A stretch of 64,000 bases of DNA, taken from contig JAJEKV010000039.1 in NCBI GenBank assembly GCA_021234155.1, positions 6,982,912 to 7,046,911 on the forward strand, read 5' to 3'. Below, piece by piece: positions 35,046 to 46,149 of this stretch. The notes under the pieces were generated by a model. The model ran no database searches. It saw only the letters and a program-made list of their open reading frames with translations, and was not told where the DNA came from. The position numbers and the translations under genes were made by a program. Position 1 is the stretch's first letter. Every line of letters starts with the position of its first letter. Source of the DNA: Isoetes taiwanensis (lineage: Eukaryota > Streptophyta > Lycopodiopsida > Isoetales > Isoetaceae).

Positions 35046-36431
35046 CTTTTTTTTTTTGAAGAACGACAAACTTTATTGAAACTCCGAGCCAAAAGCCAGA
35101 TACAAATGTAGAGGCGGGAATAAAATCTCAGAGGATAATCATGATCCACTTAGTAGATTGGAATTATATTGGGGATCAATCCATCTTCCCAAGTTTGAAG
35201 CCTCAAAGTTGGGAACTCTGTGCCCTTGAAGCATTAGGATGTAAGCTAGATTGACCTTCAGTGTTGTTAAAATGTGTAGATTTGAAAGAGATAAGCATTA
35301 GGTAATAACCCTCTATGGACAGTCCAATTTGCAAGTGTATTTAGTACACAAAAAGAGCATCGAAAATTTAAGAAAATGCTCATATTATTTGCCCTCATAC
35401 TTTAAATAATTGTCAAAATGCCCTATATTTGGCATAGCACGTATGAGAAGACCGAAGTGCCAAATGAATGAACTATGAGAATTTATGACTGCTGTATATA
35501 GAGAAATATCTCCTCCTTTTTGGAATCAAGAAGCAAAAATTGGAAAAATAAACCCCACTCCTAAAGCTCTTTTTGTATAACACTTACAAACTAGTTTGTC
35601 CATGAAGAGCTATTTGTCTATCCCTTCCGAATCTATACATCTTTAGAAGGCCAATTTAGCTTGTTTTGTTACAATCTCTGCTATGAAGTTTACCAGATCC
35701 GTAGCATACTGAATTTGCATGTTGGAAACAACTACAGGTGAAACGCAGTAAAACACTTCTTGTGGCAGACTTCTTCAGCAACTTGAGCTATAATTCCTAT
35801 TTTTGCAAATGGGCCCCTTCTGGCTGCATTATCAAATTGAAAACTTCAATGAAGAGCAAATTGCTCTTCAAACAAGGCAAACTGATATTTTTGCTCGGAA
35901 TGGTGCAAAAATCTCAAGGCTCTAGTGCAACTAATCTAGGGGCAGTTTAACAAATATATGTCAAAATCTAGAGGCATTTAAAAATTTTCCCAAGAAACCT
36001 TGGTTCGGGAAATTCTGAGGAAGCCTTAAATTCTGAGAAAGCCTGTTTTCCAATATTGATGAAACTACAAGTTTGATTCTTCTAGGTTGATATACCACTG
36101 CTAACTAGTCCATGCAGGTCTTGAAAGATGATTCAAAGAGATCAATCTACGATCAGGTAGCATTACCTTCATTTCATGCACCTAACTTTTCTTGCAAATT
36201 AAAGGTATATGCAAACTCCTCGACCACTACATTTCATTAGATCGGACCAGAGGCATTTGAACAAACTACCTCTAGAGGTTATGGTCCCAATGGGCCTGGT
36301 CACCAGCCTATGTGTAAGACAACACGCTCGAATAGGACGCAAATATCAACTGTCGCTTGGCAGGAGCAAGCGAAGAACAATAGTAGGCCTTAGCGATTCT
36401 AGCTTGTATGTCCTGGAGGGCAACTGCAGGA
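35046..36431 (-). pseudogene. LINE 3' end: C-terminal tail and untranslated region
   Basis: The part of the twin-primed LINE left of the nested element. On the minus strand, from 36431 down, one frame reads AVALQDIQARIAKAYYCSSL and AKRQLIFASYSS before a stop near 36310. This is in frame with the protein segment that ends at 41783 once the nested element and one copy of the 4-bp duplication are removed. Below that is about 1.2 kb of untranslated sequence to the T-tract. A short plus-strand frame at 36209-36448 is a shadow. Confidence 0.7.
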
Positions 36432-36456
36432 AAGTCGTATTTAATTAAAGTGGGAC
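36432..36456 (+). repeat. Left terminal inverted repeat
   Basis: 25 bp, identical to the reverse complement of 41758-41782. In one frame it reads KSYLIKVG by chance, which makes it look like part of a protein on both sides. Confidence 0.85.
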
Positions 36457-37169
36457 TCATTCCATTCCCACTTTTTTGCGGAACTCTGTTATTTTACACA
36501 AGAAGGAGCACCCCGACCCGAAAACTGTCCTTAATTCGAATTTTTGACTGTTACTGTGCATCCAAGCTTTCTCCCAGTTTTTGTCGGATAACGAGTCGAG
36601 TCCCTGTTTTGGGGCTTATTTGTCATCCAAAATAAGAGTTTTTCGCGTGAGGGTGAATTCCTTTACCATGACATTTTGGTTCTATTTTCTTAGGTGGGTA
36701 GACAAGAGATCACAAATTCCAACAAAAAATAAGCAAATTGTTTACTTAATTACCAAAAAATACTAGTTTTGAGATACCTTATATTTATAAATGGGCTCAT
36801 TACAATATATACTACAGTGAGTGAAGCGACCATAGTGGTCGTATTATCACAATGATTACACCCTCTTCACACATGAACCACCTAGGGCAAACGGCGGGTG
36901 GAGCTCTGTCCAAGTCACGGAGCAACTTACAGACGATAGAAATTTGTATGAGGAGTTCCTTCATAGGCCACGTGTTTGTATGTCCAACTGATGTCACCAC
37001 CCTCTTCTCGGCATCTTTCTTCAATGAACTGGTCTTTTCATTGCTCCCAAGCATGTACTATCTGGTCGAGATAAGGACTGCAAAAGACAAAATCAAGTTA
37101 GTCAAGGATGCCTGTGCAAAAAAAATTAAAATAAAACACGTTCTTAGGGCCATTTTTGGAAAATACAGG

Positions 37170-37690
37170 CCTGAGAGCTTTTCTCGACTCGCGAGTCGAG
37201 AAAGGCAGCTCAAAGCGAAAAACACAAGTTTTAGGGGTCAGAAGGCCTTTCTCGGCAGCTCAAAGCTTAAAAACACGGGTTTTAGAAAGGCCTTTTCGAC
37301 TCGCGAAGTCGAGAAAGGCACTCAAAGTTTAAAAACGCAGGTTTTAGGGATGGAGGCCTTTTCGACCGCGAAGTCGAGAAAGGCGCTCAAAGCCGTAAAC
37401 GCAGTTTTTGAGAGGCCTTTCTCGACTCGCGAGTCGAGAAAGGGCGCTCAAAGCCGTAAACACGTTTTTGGTCGAAGTCCTTTCGACTCGCGAGTCGAGA
37501 AAGGCGCTCAAAGCCGTAAACGCAGATTTTAGGGGAAGAAAGGCCTTTCGATTTCGAAGTTGAGAAAGGCAGCTCAAAGCTAAAAAATGCAAGTTTGAGG
37601 GGCCTTTCTCACTCAGCGAGTCGAAAAAGGCTTCGAGTAAAAAAAAAGGGCAATTTCAAAGCTCAGAGTCCGAGAAGGTCGAAAATGAAC
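37170..37690. repeat. Tandem array of palindromic units inside the TIR element
   Basis: About seven units of 55-75 bp, each built on the palindrome CTCGACTCGCGAGTCGAG (perfect at 37184-37205 and 37417-37440, slightly altered in the others), followed by aaaggc.gctcaaagc and taaa.acgcaggttttag. Single related palindromes occur at 40970-40993 and 41180-41212. The array can form hairpins on either strand. Frames through it (36852-37532 plus, 37344-37592 minus) are open only because the repeat lacks stops. Confidence 0.85.
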
Positions 37691-38137
37691 ACATGTATTA
37701 TCTAATGGACACATATCCAATGGACCCTCCCCCTTTCTAATGGACCATACCATATAGCCATATGAAGAGGGGACCATTGGGCTCATATTTAGCTATGTAA
37801 AGAGTAATGCCTAATGCACATGTAAATAGCAACATATGCACCTATAATGCACATTATAACCTACGAAAGCCTATTAGACCTATGCATTGTCCCCATTTTG
37901 TGTCTTGAACCTTCAAAATGGGTTAAAGAAGGTGTAAATTATATCATGATCTTCGCAAAGTTAAATTTTTACCTTAAAATAAGAATATATGCCTAGAAAA
38001 CGTGCACCATGGCAACGTAATGTTTAACGTGTGAACATAGTAGCATACACATGAAAAGAGGAAATTGGGGACACGTCAAAATATAATCCTATATTATTAG
38101 CATTTATTTTACACTTTCTTTTTGAACGTATTATTTT

Positions 38138-38212
38138 ACCCCGCCTTTTTCCCGCCCATGGTTGAATTTTAAATACCCCGCCTTTTTTTCCCGCCCATGG
38201 TTGAATTTTAAA
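38138..38212. repeat. 37-bp tandem duplication
   Basis: accccgcctttttcccgccc followed by atggttgaattttaaa occurs twice, at 38138 and 38175. Two further small duplications follow: acttacgcc.aaaatcgtgg at about 38328 and 38361, and gtcatttcttttgctag at about 38495 and 38514. Confidence 0.8.
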
Positions 38213-38946
38213 CTTTGGTACATACCTTTGAGACAGAAGTTCTTTTGTACCACTTGGAAGAAGCTCCCCAACGCCATAGCTCCCACCGGCTTGCTAAACA
38301 ATTTCGGCTTGGCAGATTAACCAACACTTACGCCGAAAATCGTGGCTATGCAAAATCAACACTTACGCCAAAAATCGTGGCTATGCAAAAAAGAATCGGA
38401 AAGAGTTGGAGCAAGAAACGGGCATACATGCAGAAAAAGAATAGGAAAGATCGGGAGCCAGAAGGCTATGGCAGATCTTTTTATAAGGTATGGCCGTCAT
38501 TTCTTTTGCTAGCCGTCATTTCTTTTGCTAGTCGTCATTCATGCTGTTTCTTCCGTTGTTTCTTGCGCCTGCGCCTTGTTGCCGCTGCCGAGAGAGGCAA
38601 AGAAAAGAATGAAAAAAAAATAAAGAAAACCTGAGCGAGAATTTAGAGAGGCTTAGGAATGGAAGGATTTAGAGAAAGGAGACTATGAAAGGCGATAGAG
38701 GCAAAAACCCCGCGCTCTTCTGTTTGGATCAAAGCCAAGGAACGGAGCTTGGATATGGCGCTCAAATGTGCTTGTATGGAGGCGGAGCCCCTGCGCCTTG
38801 TTGCCGTTGCCGGGAGAGGCAAAGAAAAGAATGGAAAAAAATAAATAAAGGAGCACAGAGCAGAGGTTAATGAGGCACCGGAATGGAAGGAATTAGAGAA
38901 AGGATTTAGAGAAAGGAGGATTTAGAGAATGGAAGGAAGGATTTAG

Positions 38947-40194
38947 AGAAGGATTTAGAATAGAATAGAATAGAATAGAATAGTTTTTTTATCGTCCACT
39001 GAGACCAATCGGCCTATGGGACCCAGAAGGAGCGCAGCAAACTTATTACTGTCCGGGTTAAAAAACCCCCGCCCCGAAGGGTTTTCGAGGGAAAAACCGT
39101 GGCAGTAATAAGAATGCTGTCAAACTGTACAAGTATACATCATCATGAAATAAATGTGTATGTACATGTCAAGTGCGTGCCCGAGGACATAGCTGATCTC
39201 GCATGTCCATGACCTCCTGAAGGTATGATCCTAGCATCCGCACGGATGCCGTGCTCAATGTCACATGTAGCGGCTGGCGCCCCATTTAACTTCGGCATAG
39301 CGTCCGGATTTGATGATATCTTTGGGCAACTTTGAAGGGTATGAGATTCATCCTCAATGACTCCCATTTGGCGGCATTGTGAGCACGTCCTGACATGGCT
39401 CACCAATCCATCTGCCTGTCTCAATTCGAAGATGATGTGCCCCTGTGCGAATGGAGGCAATGAGTGCATCTTTTCAAGGGCAAGTGGGTGCGCAGTAGCA
39501 TTGTGGGCCTCGTTCCAATGTGGGATTTATGTGGCATTTGGTAGTGTCTTTGTCTTGACCTGTTCAAGGGGCCGGGCATCCCAAAGCTTGCTGATGAAGC
39601 AAGCGTCAAGATATTGCCTCAAGCTATGGCGATCTGCCTCTGTTTGCACATGTATGCACACATGTGCTCTGCACATTCCATCTAGCCATCCATTGAGCTC
39701 TCTTTTCCCTCAAAGATGCCTTGAGGCGTTGTGGCCCCATTGCCATGATATAAGCTAGTTTTGGGAGGCGAGCATCGTCCATGTTGACCACCTTCCGGAA
39801 ATAGACAATGTGGCGATCAAGGGGCGCCCTCGAAGAGGCAAGAATCTGTTTCCCAGTAGAATTTGATATGGGACTGTGGACTTCACCCCTAGTGCTCGTA
39901 CCAAGAAGGCTTTACGCACCTGCTCCAAGTCATTCCAAGTAGCGAGGGATACTCTTGGGCCCCATACTTCAACCCCGTATAAAAGGACAGGCTCCACTAA
40001 GACTTTGAGCAGTGTGTGGTGATGGGTCCAATCATACAACTCCGCTCTATGACTATTGTTTTGCATTGCATATAGTGCTTTCCAGCCCGCCGTAACTCGT
40101 AGCCGTATGGATGTGTCCCAGTGCATAGTAGACGGAAACTCCACTCCCAAATATTTGTATGTGGATGCTACTTCCACATACAGAAGGATTTAGA
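38947..40194 (-). mobile_element. 3' fragment of the APE-type LINE nested in the TIR element
   Basis: Minus-strand LINE piece of about 1.2 kb. It runs from the (GAATA)n microsatellite at about 38958-38982 through the tail module (38985-39130), the CxxC zinc knuckle (TCSQCRQMGVIEDESH, 39143-39469) and the C-terminal region (YGVEVWGPR, QVRKAFLVRALGVKST, FLPLRGRPLI, 39755-40177). It is flanked by agaaggatttaga (38947-38959 and 40182-40194), a likely 13-bp target duplication. That word is also part of a local tandem repeat, so the duplication could be coincidental. Confidence 0.8.
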
Positions 40195-41376
40195 GAAAGG
40201 AGGCGAAGCCCCTGCGCCTTTGTTGTTGCTTGCTTGGGAGCCGGCACCGCAGGAAGCGGGATTCAACCCCTCTTAGGAAGGAGCTCGGTTACCTGATTAA
40301 GTTGAATGGCATCTTCTGAATCTTCTTCCTCTGAAAGGGCAACAATATCAGGGATCAGAGGAGGCTGCTCCACGATTTTAGCACTGCTTGGCCTCCTATT
40401 TGGCGCCTTATCAACAGATTATGGAGCCCTAAGCATCGATTATTCATCATTTTACAAGAACCTATAAGCGAATGTCTAAATCCGTTATGTCTGGCAGAGG
40501 GCATGACGGCGACCCAGGCCCATCTGCCGTGTGCCACACATCCGGGAGGCGATTCAACCCTGGTGCTGCCCAAACCAGAGCACAAGGGTAATTGGCTAAG
40601 ATGGGCGCAAGACACTACAGCAGAGGAAGCTATGGCCATTCTGGCCGAGATAAGCTATGGAATGAAAGGATTTAGAGATAAGTAGCGGCCTCCAGTTTTG
40701 AGCTCGGTATGGAGCTTAAATGTGCTTCCGGTTTTGGATTTGGGTTTCTCTTTGTGTTTGATGTGGAAGATGTGGCCAGCAAATCGCCTTTCTTGCCTTT
40801 CTTGCATGGTAGCAGATGAAGAATTGCCTTTCTTGCATGGTAGCAGAGCCATGGTAGCATACAAGCTTCTGAATGCTCTCACTTTTCGCCTGAATTGGGT
40901 CTTTGTTTCTGAAAAAACCCCAGAGCAGCTGCATGACCATTTCTTCCTATTGATGAAGGGATGCTTCATTCTCGACTATCGAGTCGAGAATGGAGGCACT
41001 TGTGTTGTGTTGTATTTGGGCTTAGTTGTGTATTTGGGCATGCCAAGGATTACTATTTAAGTTAGTCATCATTTTACATCCACTTCACATCATGAGAGGG
41101 GAGAAAATGATGTTTACAATTCAACATGCACATGCAGTCCATGCACATTCTCGCCTTCACATTCTCGGCTTGGCTTCAGTCCAAGCACATTCTCGCCTTG
41201 CGAGGCGAGAAATGGTCTAAGGCTAAATTAATGTCTAGGCTAAATTAATTAATTGTATATATTGACTCGTAAATGTTTCTCTAATTTATATATTTAATTA
41301 CATTGACAACTCTAATTAATTAATTTGTAATTTATTTATTTATTTATATTATGAATATTGTATTATTATTTTTATT

Positions 41377-41690
41377 TTGAGGGGTGGGGAGACTCCCTCC
41401 TTGCCACTTCCCTCCCTCCCCTTGCTCTCCCTCCCTTGCCCCCCTCTTCTCACCCCTTTCCGAACTCACCTCCCCTTGCACCCTCCTCTCACCTCCCCTT
41501 GCCCCCTCTTCTCCCCCCTTCGAACTTCCCCCCTTGCACCCTCCTCTCACCTCCCCTTGCCCCCTCTTCGCCCCCTTTTGAACTTCCTCCCTCCCCATTC
41601 TTCTAACTTAACCCCTTCCTTACTTCTCTCAACTTCTCCCCCAACTTCTCCCCTTCCCTTCCCTTCCCCTTCCCTCCCCCGATCTAACAA
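41377..41690. repeat. Pyrimidine-rich (CT) tract
   Basis: About 310 bp in which the plus strand is almost entirely C and T, built from ctccccttg.ccccctcttc and ctcccttcc words. It is strand-asymmetric and internally repeated. It is followed by the right end of the TIR element. Open frames here are composition artefacts. Confidence 0.85.
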
Positions 41691-41757
41691 CGATTCGATG
41701 AAAAAATTTTGTCTGTATGAGTCCCATTTTCAGTCTGAGTCCCAAAATTCGAGATTT

Positions 41758-41782
41758 GTCCCACTTTAATTAAATACGACTT
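41758..41782 (-). repeat. Right terminal inverted repeat
   Basis: 25 bp, identical to the reverse complement of 36432-36456. Flanked outside by AGGA. Confidence 0.85.
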
Positions 41783-42181
41783 AGGAGGAATATCCAAACC
41801 CTGAAAGATACACAATCTTCTGCGTTTCCAGATGGACCACAACAACCATCCTGATGCTAAATAAAATGCTCGGCTTCGCAACTTATTCCAAGTATCCGGA
41901 TAAATAGCCAGAAGCACTTGTTGGCTTATCAATGTCACATGAAAAAGAGAAAGCAGCCAAGACCAAACGGGCTGGAGATGATCACATAAAAAGAAACAAT
42001 GGTCAATGGTCTCGTCCCTTTGCTTGTACAGTGGGCAGAGTGCTAACACTCGAGGATCAAATTTGTGGACAAGCACATTCACACGAGGGCATCTGTGAAG
42101 AAACTACCACCAAAGCACATCCAGCTTAGGATGGAGTAGTTTATCCCAAGCCCAAGTCCACATACGTCTCCAACTACATAG
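41783..42181 (-). pseudogene. LINE zinc-binding (zf-RVT) domain fragment
   Basis: On the minus strand: WTWAWDKLLHPKLDVLWW, one stop, FLHRCPRVNVLVHKFDPR, then LALCPLYKQRDETIDHCFFL with the CxxC/H/C pattern reduced to C-P-L-Y, and WLLWSIWKRRRLCIFQGLDI. This is the post-RT zinc-binding domain of plant L1 elements. Its apparent continuation SYLIKVG is already the inverted repeat of the nested element. The segment is joined at 42181/42182 head-to-head to the inverted LINE segment. Confidence 0.85.
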
Positions 42182-43139
42182 GAAGGCTACTAAACTTCTT
42201 GGTATTCCTGTGGGCATTCATATTTCTACCTCTGAATGCTTGGGATATTATCATAGAAAGGTTGCGAAAGCATTTGTTCTGGTGGAATACTGCTAAGCTC
42301 TCTCTTCCAGCACGAATAACTGTTGCTAAGCATGTTTTATGTAATTCCCACATCTATATGGCCTCTGCCCTTCTGGCTTCTCAGTCAAAATTTCAGTTGA
42401 TTGTTACCATTGCCCGTAATTTTATTTGGGGTGGGAATGAGAGCATGCTGTGGTCAAGGTTGCACGGTCCAAATGCACTAGGCCAAAGTTTGCAGGTGGT
42501 TTGGGTATGACGGACTTCCATCTCCAGAGTATGATTTGATTTCTAAGTTCATTTGGAGAATCCTTAAGGATATGGTTGACTCACCTGGAATGCGGTTGGT
42601 GAAGCAGTCACTTGCACATTGTGTTCCTTTTGGGAAAGCTTCGTTGAAACCTCTTCTTCCTTGGAGTCTCTTTTATTAGCTATGCCCTTTTCCTAATGCC
42701 TCCCCTTTTTTGAAAGGCTTGCTGGAGTCTTGGGAGACAATACGGACCTTATTTCGTATTGATCTTGTTGTATGTCATCAGTTGAGTGCCCCTTGTTGGT
42801 GGATACCTGTGGAAAATAATCTTCCACTTTGTGCCTCAGTTCATCCATTAACTCAATGGCGCTGGAGGTTAGCAAGAATCTTGACAGTTGCGGCACGGTA
42901 TGATTCTGGCCAGTTAGCGACATGGCAAATCTTTCAAACAAAATTTTTATTGTCTCGATGGGATAGACCTATTTGGCAAAAGGTTGCTAGTACTCTACCA
43001 TCGGTTGCTCCAGAGGCTATTGAAGTGTGCATGTGCGTTTCCCACCAGAGTGTGCACGAGCATAGGCTTGTGAACTCTATGTATAGGCTGCTGGTCAATG
43101 GTGATATCCTTCCGCCATCCACTAAGTGGTCCCTTCAGC
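42182..43139 (+). pseudogene. Inverted LINE segment: RT thumb to C-terminal region
   Basis: Plus strand. It begins ATKLLGIPVG, then KHLFWWNTAKLSLPARITVA, VLCNSHIYMASALLAS and IARNFIWGGNESMLW, a frameshift near 42508, GMTDFHLQS, ISKFIWRILKD, and from about 42710 FLKGLLESWETIRTLFRID to STKWSLQL. These are the segments that precede the zinc-binding domain in plant L1 proteins. The order and the head-to-head junction fit twin priming: its 3' end at 43139 abuts, in protein order, the start of the minus-strand segment at 42181. Confidence 0.85.
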
Positions 43140-43157
43140 TCTTGTCCACTCTACCTT
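43140..43157. repeat. Target-site duplication of the twin-primed LINE, right
   Basis: tcttgtccactctacctt; see the left copy at 35028-35045. One mismatch. Confidence 0.88.
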
Positions 43158-43342
43158 GTCTAAATAGCAACAACAGTATAATTTTAGAATCATCCTTCCT
43201 TCCAAGCAAATCAATAGGATTAAATAGAATAGCAAAAAATAACTCCAAAAAATAAGACTTGCTTAACAAAGAGAACATATCACAAGAGTTGAAAAAAATC
43301 ATACAAAACCTTTTGTTGTAAAGAAATAAAATGTCGCAAAAA

Positions 43343-43520
43343 AATAGAATAGAATAGAAAGAAAGAAAGAAATTTTTTAACGTCATCGTTCATGGAGACC
43401 AAACGGCCAAGAAGGAGCGCAATAGACTTATTACTGCTCGAATTTAAAAAAACCCCGCCCCGAAGGGTTTTCGCGGGAAAACCCCCTAGGGGATGAGTTC
43501 AATGCTGTCATAGTCATGGA
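43343..43520 (-). mobile_element. Isolated LINE 3' tail module, minus strand
   Basis: (AATAG)n with an (AAAG)n extension at 43345-43370, then the complement of the tail module: catggagacc, gcgcaatagacttattactgc, and a stem-loop around ccccgaagggttttcgcggg. The similarity fades at about 43520, so this is a very short 5'-truncated insertion or a tail-only element. Confidence 0.75.
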
Positions 43521-45179
43521 GATGCTTGATACATATCAACAAATCCACAAGCAAGTGTCTAGCTTGCATTGAGATGTCGCAGCTACATGACTTAGTGCAT
43601 TGAAAATTTCACTTGGTTGTTGTGGACGAGAACCTGTTGTCAAGGATTCTACGAAAGGCTACTGATGGGGCAACTGAGGCCAAAAAGCAGCATTTCAAAG
43701 AGCTAGAAGCTTCTATTTTGAAGGGACCATATAATATGAATAAAAGACGAGTAAAGCAAGTGAAGACGCCTTCCAAATGTGCTAGAAAGATAATCAAGCA
43801 AAACAATGCAGGAGTCCAGAGCATTGTCATATGTTTGGAAGCATTGTTGTTCTACGTTTTCAGTTAAGGAGATTACAACCCGTCGGACCTTCTACTAGAA
43901 CATGAAATCATTAGATAGAATAACCTTTGTCTATAACATTTTGACTTATGTGATGTCGATGGTCAGATTGACACTGCCATGCTTATTTGTCAACAAGCAT
44001 GGCAGATGGCTTATGACATGCTTTTGTCAACTTTCTACAGATGGAAGAAGAATTTTATGGAAGGCCATAGGGTAGCTGAGCATAGAAGTTCAAATTCAAT
44101 GAAGTCGAGACCCCATACTTTGGTAGCCGATAGCATACTCACATTGTATATTGTTGAGCATGATGAGACTATATCACATAGATCATAGAAGACCAATTCA
44201 AGGGATGTATTTGCAATTTAGTCTTATATCAGATAAGCCTAAATGCTGATCTGAGATGTTCTAGCATGGGAGCCAACATATTAACATCCACAGGAATAAA
44301 CTTTGCTCATGTGATATCGTGGTCCAAGATCTTCCAAAAGAGCATCCATCTCTGTCTCATAATTAGGCCACAGGTTTCACTACTGCCAAGTCATACTTCT
44401 GCAAATTGTTGTTAATAGCATGCAATAAGTGACCAAAAGGGGGGAGGGGGGGGGGGCATAAAATGCCACTTCAAATTGAAGCGATTAGATTTCAATTTGA
44501 ACATTTCTCTACTGCTTAAACATATGGGTCTTTCAATATGCTTCTTGTATCTTCATGTCTATAGCAGTTATGCCTTTAGGTGTAATAACATTTGGTATAC
44601 AGATCATAAACAATATTTTGTGCAAGCCATGCGAAGCAAATATGGTCATTTTCTTGCAAAACAGGGCCTTCATCTAGTATGAGCAACATAAATTTCAAGA
44701 GGTATTTCCATATCTGAAACAATATTTTGGCACGTTATGTGAAGCAAATATGGTCATTTTCTTGCAGAACATGGCCTTTGGAATAGAGCCGTCATCTAGT
44801 ACGAGCAATATAAATTGAAAAAAAGCATTGCCATACCTGTATGGTAGAAGGCAACTGTAAATGGTCACCTACCATGATGCATCTCCGCCCCTGTTCCACA
44901 GACTCACATCAACTTTAAAGCCAGAAGAAATATAGACCTTTATTATTGTTGTCTAACAGGTGACTTCCATATCTTGTGCAACTTCATTAATAATGAAGAT
45001 GTCAAAGACAACATCTGATTGAAAACCTATAAGTGAATACACTAATTTCATGAAAATGAAGATTTCAGATATGATGTGATGGCTACCTGCAATTCCTTTC
45101 TAATGTCATTTTCAATTGCCTTGTCATCTCCTTACTTCTGCCATTCTCCCTTCTGTTGCTGCCACTGAATCACCAACTG
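43521..45179. other. Anonymous sequence with short open frames and a G-run
   Basis: Two plus-strand frames, 43613-43867 (LLSRILRKATDGATEAKKQH) and 43979-44188 (STFYRWKKNFMEGHRVAEHR), have protein-like composition and could be pieces of an old transposon ORF, but I recognise no family. A run of 18 bases containing a single A among G (ggggggaggggggggggg, about 44439-44456) could form a G-quadruplex. A tatggtcattttcttgc block near 44640 recurs near 44750. Confidence 0.4.
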
Positions 45180-45202
45180 CCGCCCCTGCCAACAAATAGG
45201 AA

Positions 45203-46040
45203 TTGTGCCTCCGCATGGTGTCCTGGAATTGTCGGGGCTTCTCATGGCAGAAGGGAGATAGTCTCAACTCTGTTGCCGCAGTATGGATCTCATCTTCCAT
45301 ATGGAAACATGGGAGCATGCAGGACACAGGATACCCGACTTGCCAGGATACCAGCGCTACTCAATCTTCAATGATTGCAGAGGAAAGTGGGGGCATGGGG
45401 GGGTTGCCTGCTACTATCGAACGGCCTTGGCACAATCAATCTCCTTGTTCAAGACAGACAAGCACAACCGGTACTTGTGGGTGCGTGTGCAAAAGCTGCG
45501 ATGTGAGACCCCTCTTTATGGCAGACCGCTACTTTCCACATCGAGAAAGCAACTTCTATCACACCCACTTTCCGGATGTGGATAGGCTGGACCTCTATGT
45601 CAATCTATATGATGACATCTGGAAAGATAAGCGGCCAATTGTCATACTCCTTGGAGACTTCAATGCGCGCACCGGGGTAGAACAACCCATGAGATTTGAT
45701 CCCTTGGCTGATGATATATATTGCAACTGCGTCCTGCAGAATGAGCTTGGCCACGAACATCAGATGACAATCAGGTCACGCGCTATGGTAGACAATTGCT
45801 TTTGCTCTGTGGTATCTTTGACTGTAGTATCGCAATGGATGGCATAAAGGGGCGATCCACCCATAAGAGCACTTGTACCGCAGGGAAAACTAGGGGGAGG
45901 ATCTAGTGTGGTGGACTATGTCTTTGGTGCGAAGCGAGGATATGCATGTCGTCAAGCACTTCCAGGTGGGAACAGCTAATAGGGATGAAGAGATCGACTC
46001 AGACCACTTACCACTTTACTTGAAGTTGGCTTGGCAGGTT
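45203..46040 (+). pseudogene. LINE endonuclease (AP-endonuclease-like) domain
   Basis: This part makes the nick at the target site. Motifs across several frames: MVSWNCRGF at the start (the catalytic N), DLPGYQRYSIFNDCRGKWGH with GGVACYYR, RYLWVRVQKL, then IVILLGDFNARTG (the GDFNAR motif), VVDYVFG and, near 46000, DSDHLPLYL (the terminal SDH motif). All the main catalytic blocks are visible, but at least three frameshifts separate them, so no active enzyme can be read from this copy. Confidence 0.88.
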
Positions 46041-46149
46041 GTGCGAACCCCTTGTGCAACAACTCCTCACATGCCTCAGCTGCGATTGGATTATGAACAT
46101 GCAGGACTTATGCCCAGATACTTATAGATGACCTGGCACAAATTTTGCA

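Larger units (their letters stand above)
36432..41782. mobile_element. Large non-autonomous TIR element (5,351 bp), family unrecognised
   Basis: The two ends are a perfect 25-bp inverted repeat (36432-36456 and 41758-41782; starts AAGTCGTATTTAATTAAAG). Outside them is a 4-bp direct repeat AGGA (36428-36431 and 41783-41786). Removing the element and one AGGA restores an open frame across the LINE it interrupts, which supports a precise insertion. Near the ends GGGACTC-like words recur. Inside are palindromic repeats, a pyrimidine tract, short tandem repeats and a nested LINE fragment, but no transposase motif that I recognise. A 4-bp duplication is known for Sola, Chapaev and Ginger elements, but I see no specific link. 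A DNA transposon derivative is the best reading. Confidence 0.7.
35046..43139 (-). mobile_element. L1-type LINE with 5' inversion (twin priming), carrying a nested TIR element
   Basis: Three observations define one insertion. (1) A T-tract at about 35047-35057, the poly(A) tail of a minus-strand LINE. (2) Minus-strand LINE C-terminal sequence (zinc-binding domain) at 41783-42181. (3) LINE RT-thumb and C-terminal sequence on the opposite strand at 42182-43139. An 18-bp target duplication with one mismatch flanks the whole. Inversion of the 5' segment next to an intact 3' segment is what twin priming produces. The 3' segment is interrupted at 36432-41782 by another element. No RT catalytic core or endonuclease remains. 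Confidence 0.85.

Noticed and set aside
36852-37592. Open frames of 226 and 82 codons
   Set aside because: They run through the palindrome array on opposite strands. Openness follows from repeat composition and no domain is visible.
38215-38634. Basic 139-codon frame as a gene of the TIR element
   Set aside because: It crosses several short tandem duplications, has no domain, and its charge reflects A/G-rich sequence.
41358-41769. Proline/serine-rich frames
   Set aside because: They are readings of the pyrimidine tract in all three frames.
36408-42082. The peptide KSYLIKVG on both strands as evidence of two copies of the same LINE protein
   Set aside because: Identity is exactly 25 bases and the sequence on both inner and outer sides differs. 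It is the terminal inverted repeat of the nested element read by chance.
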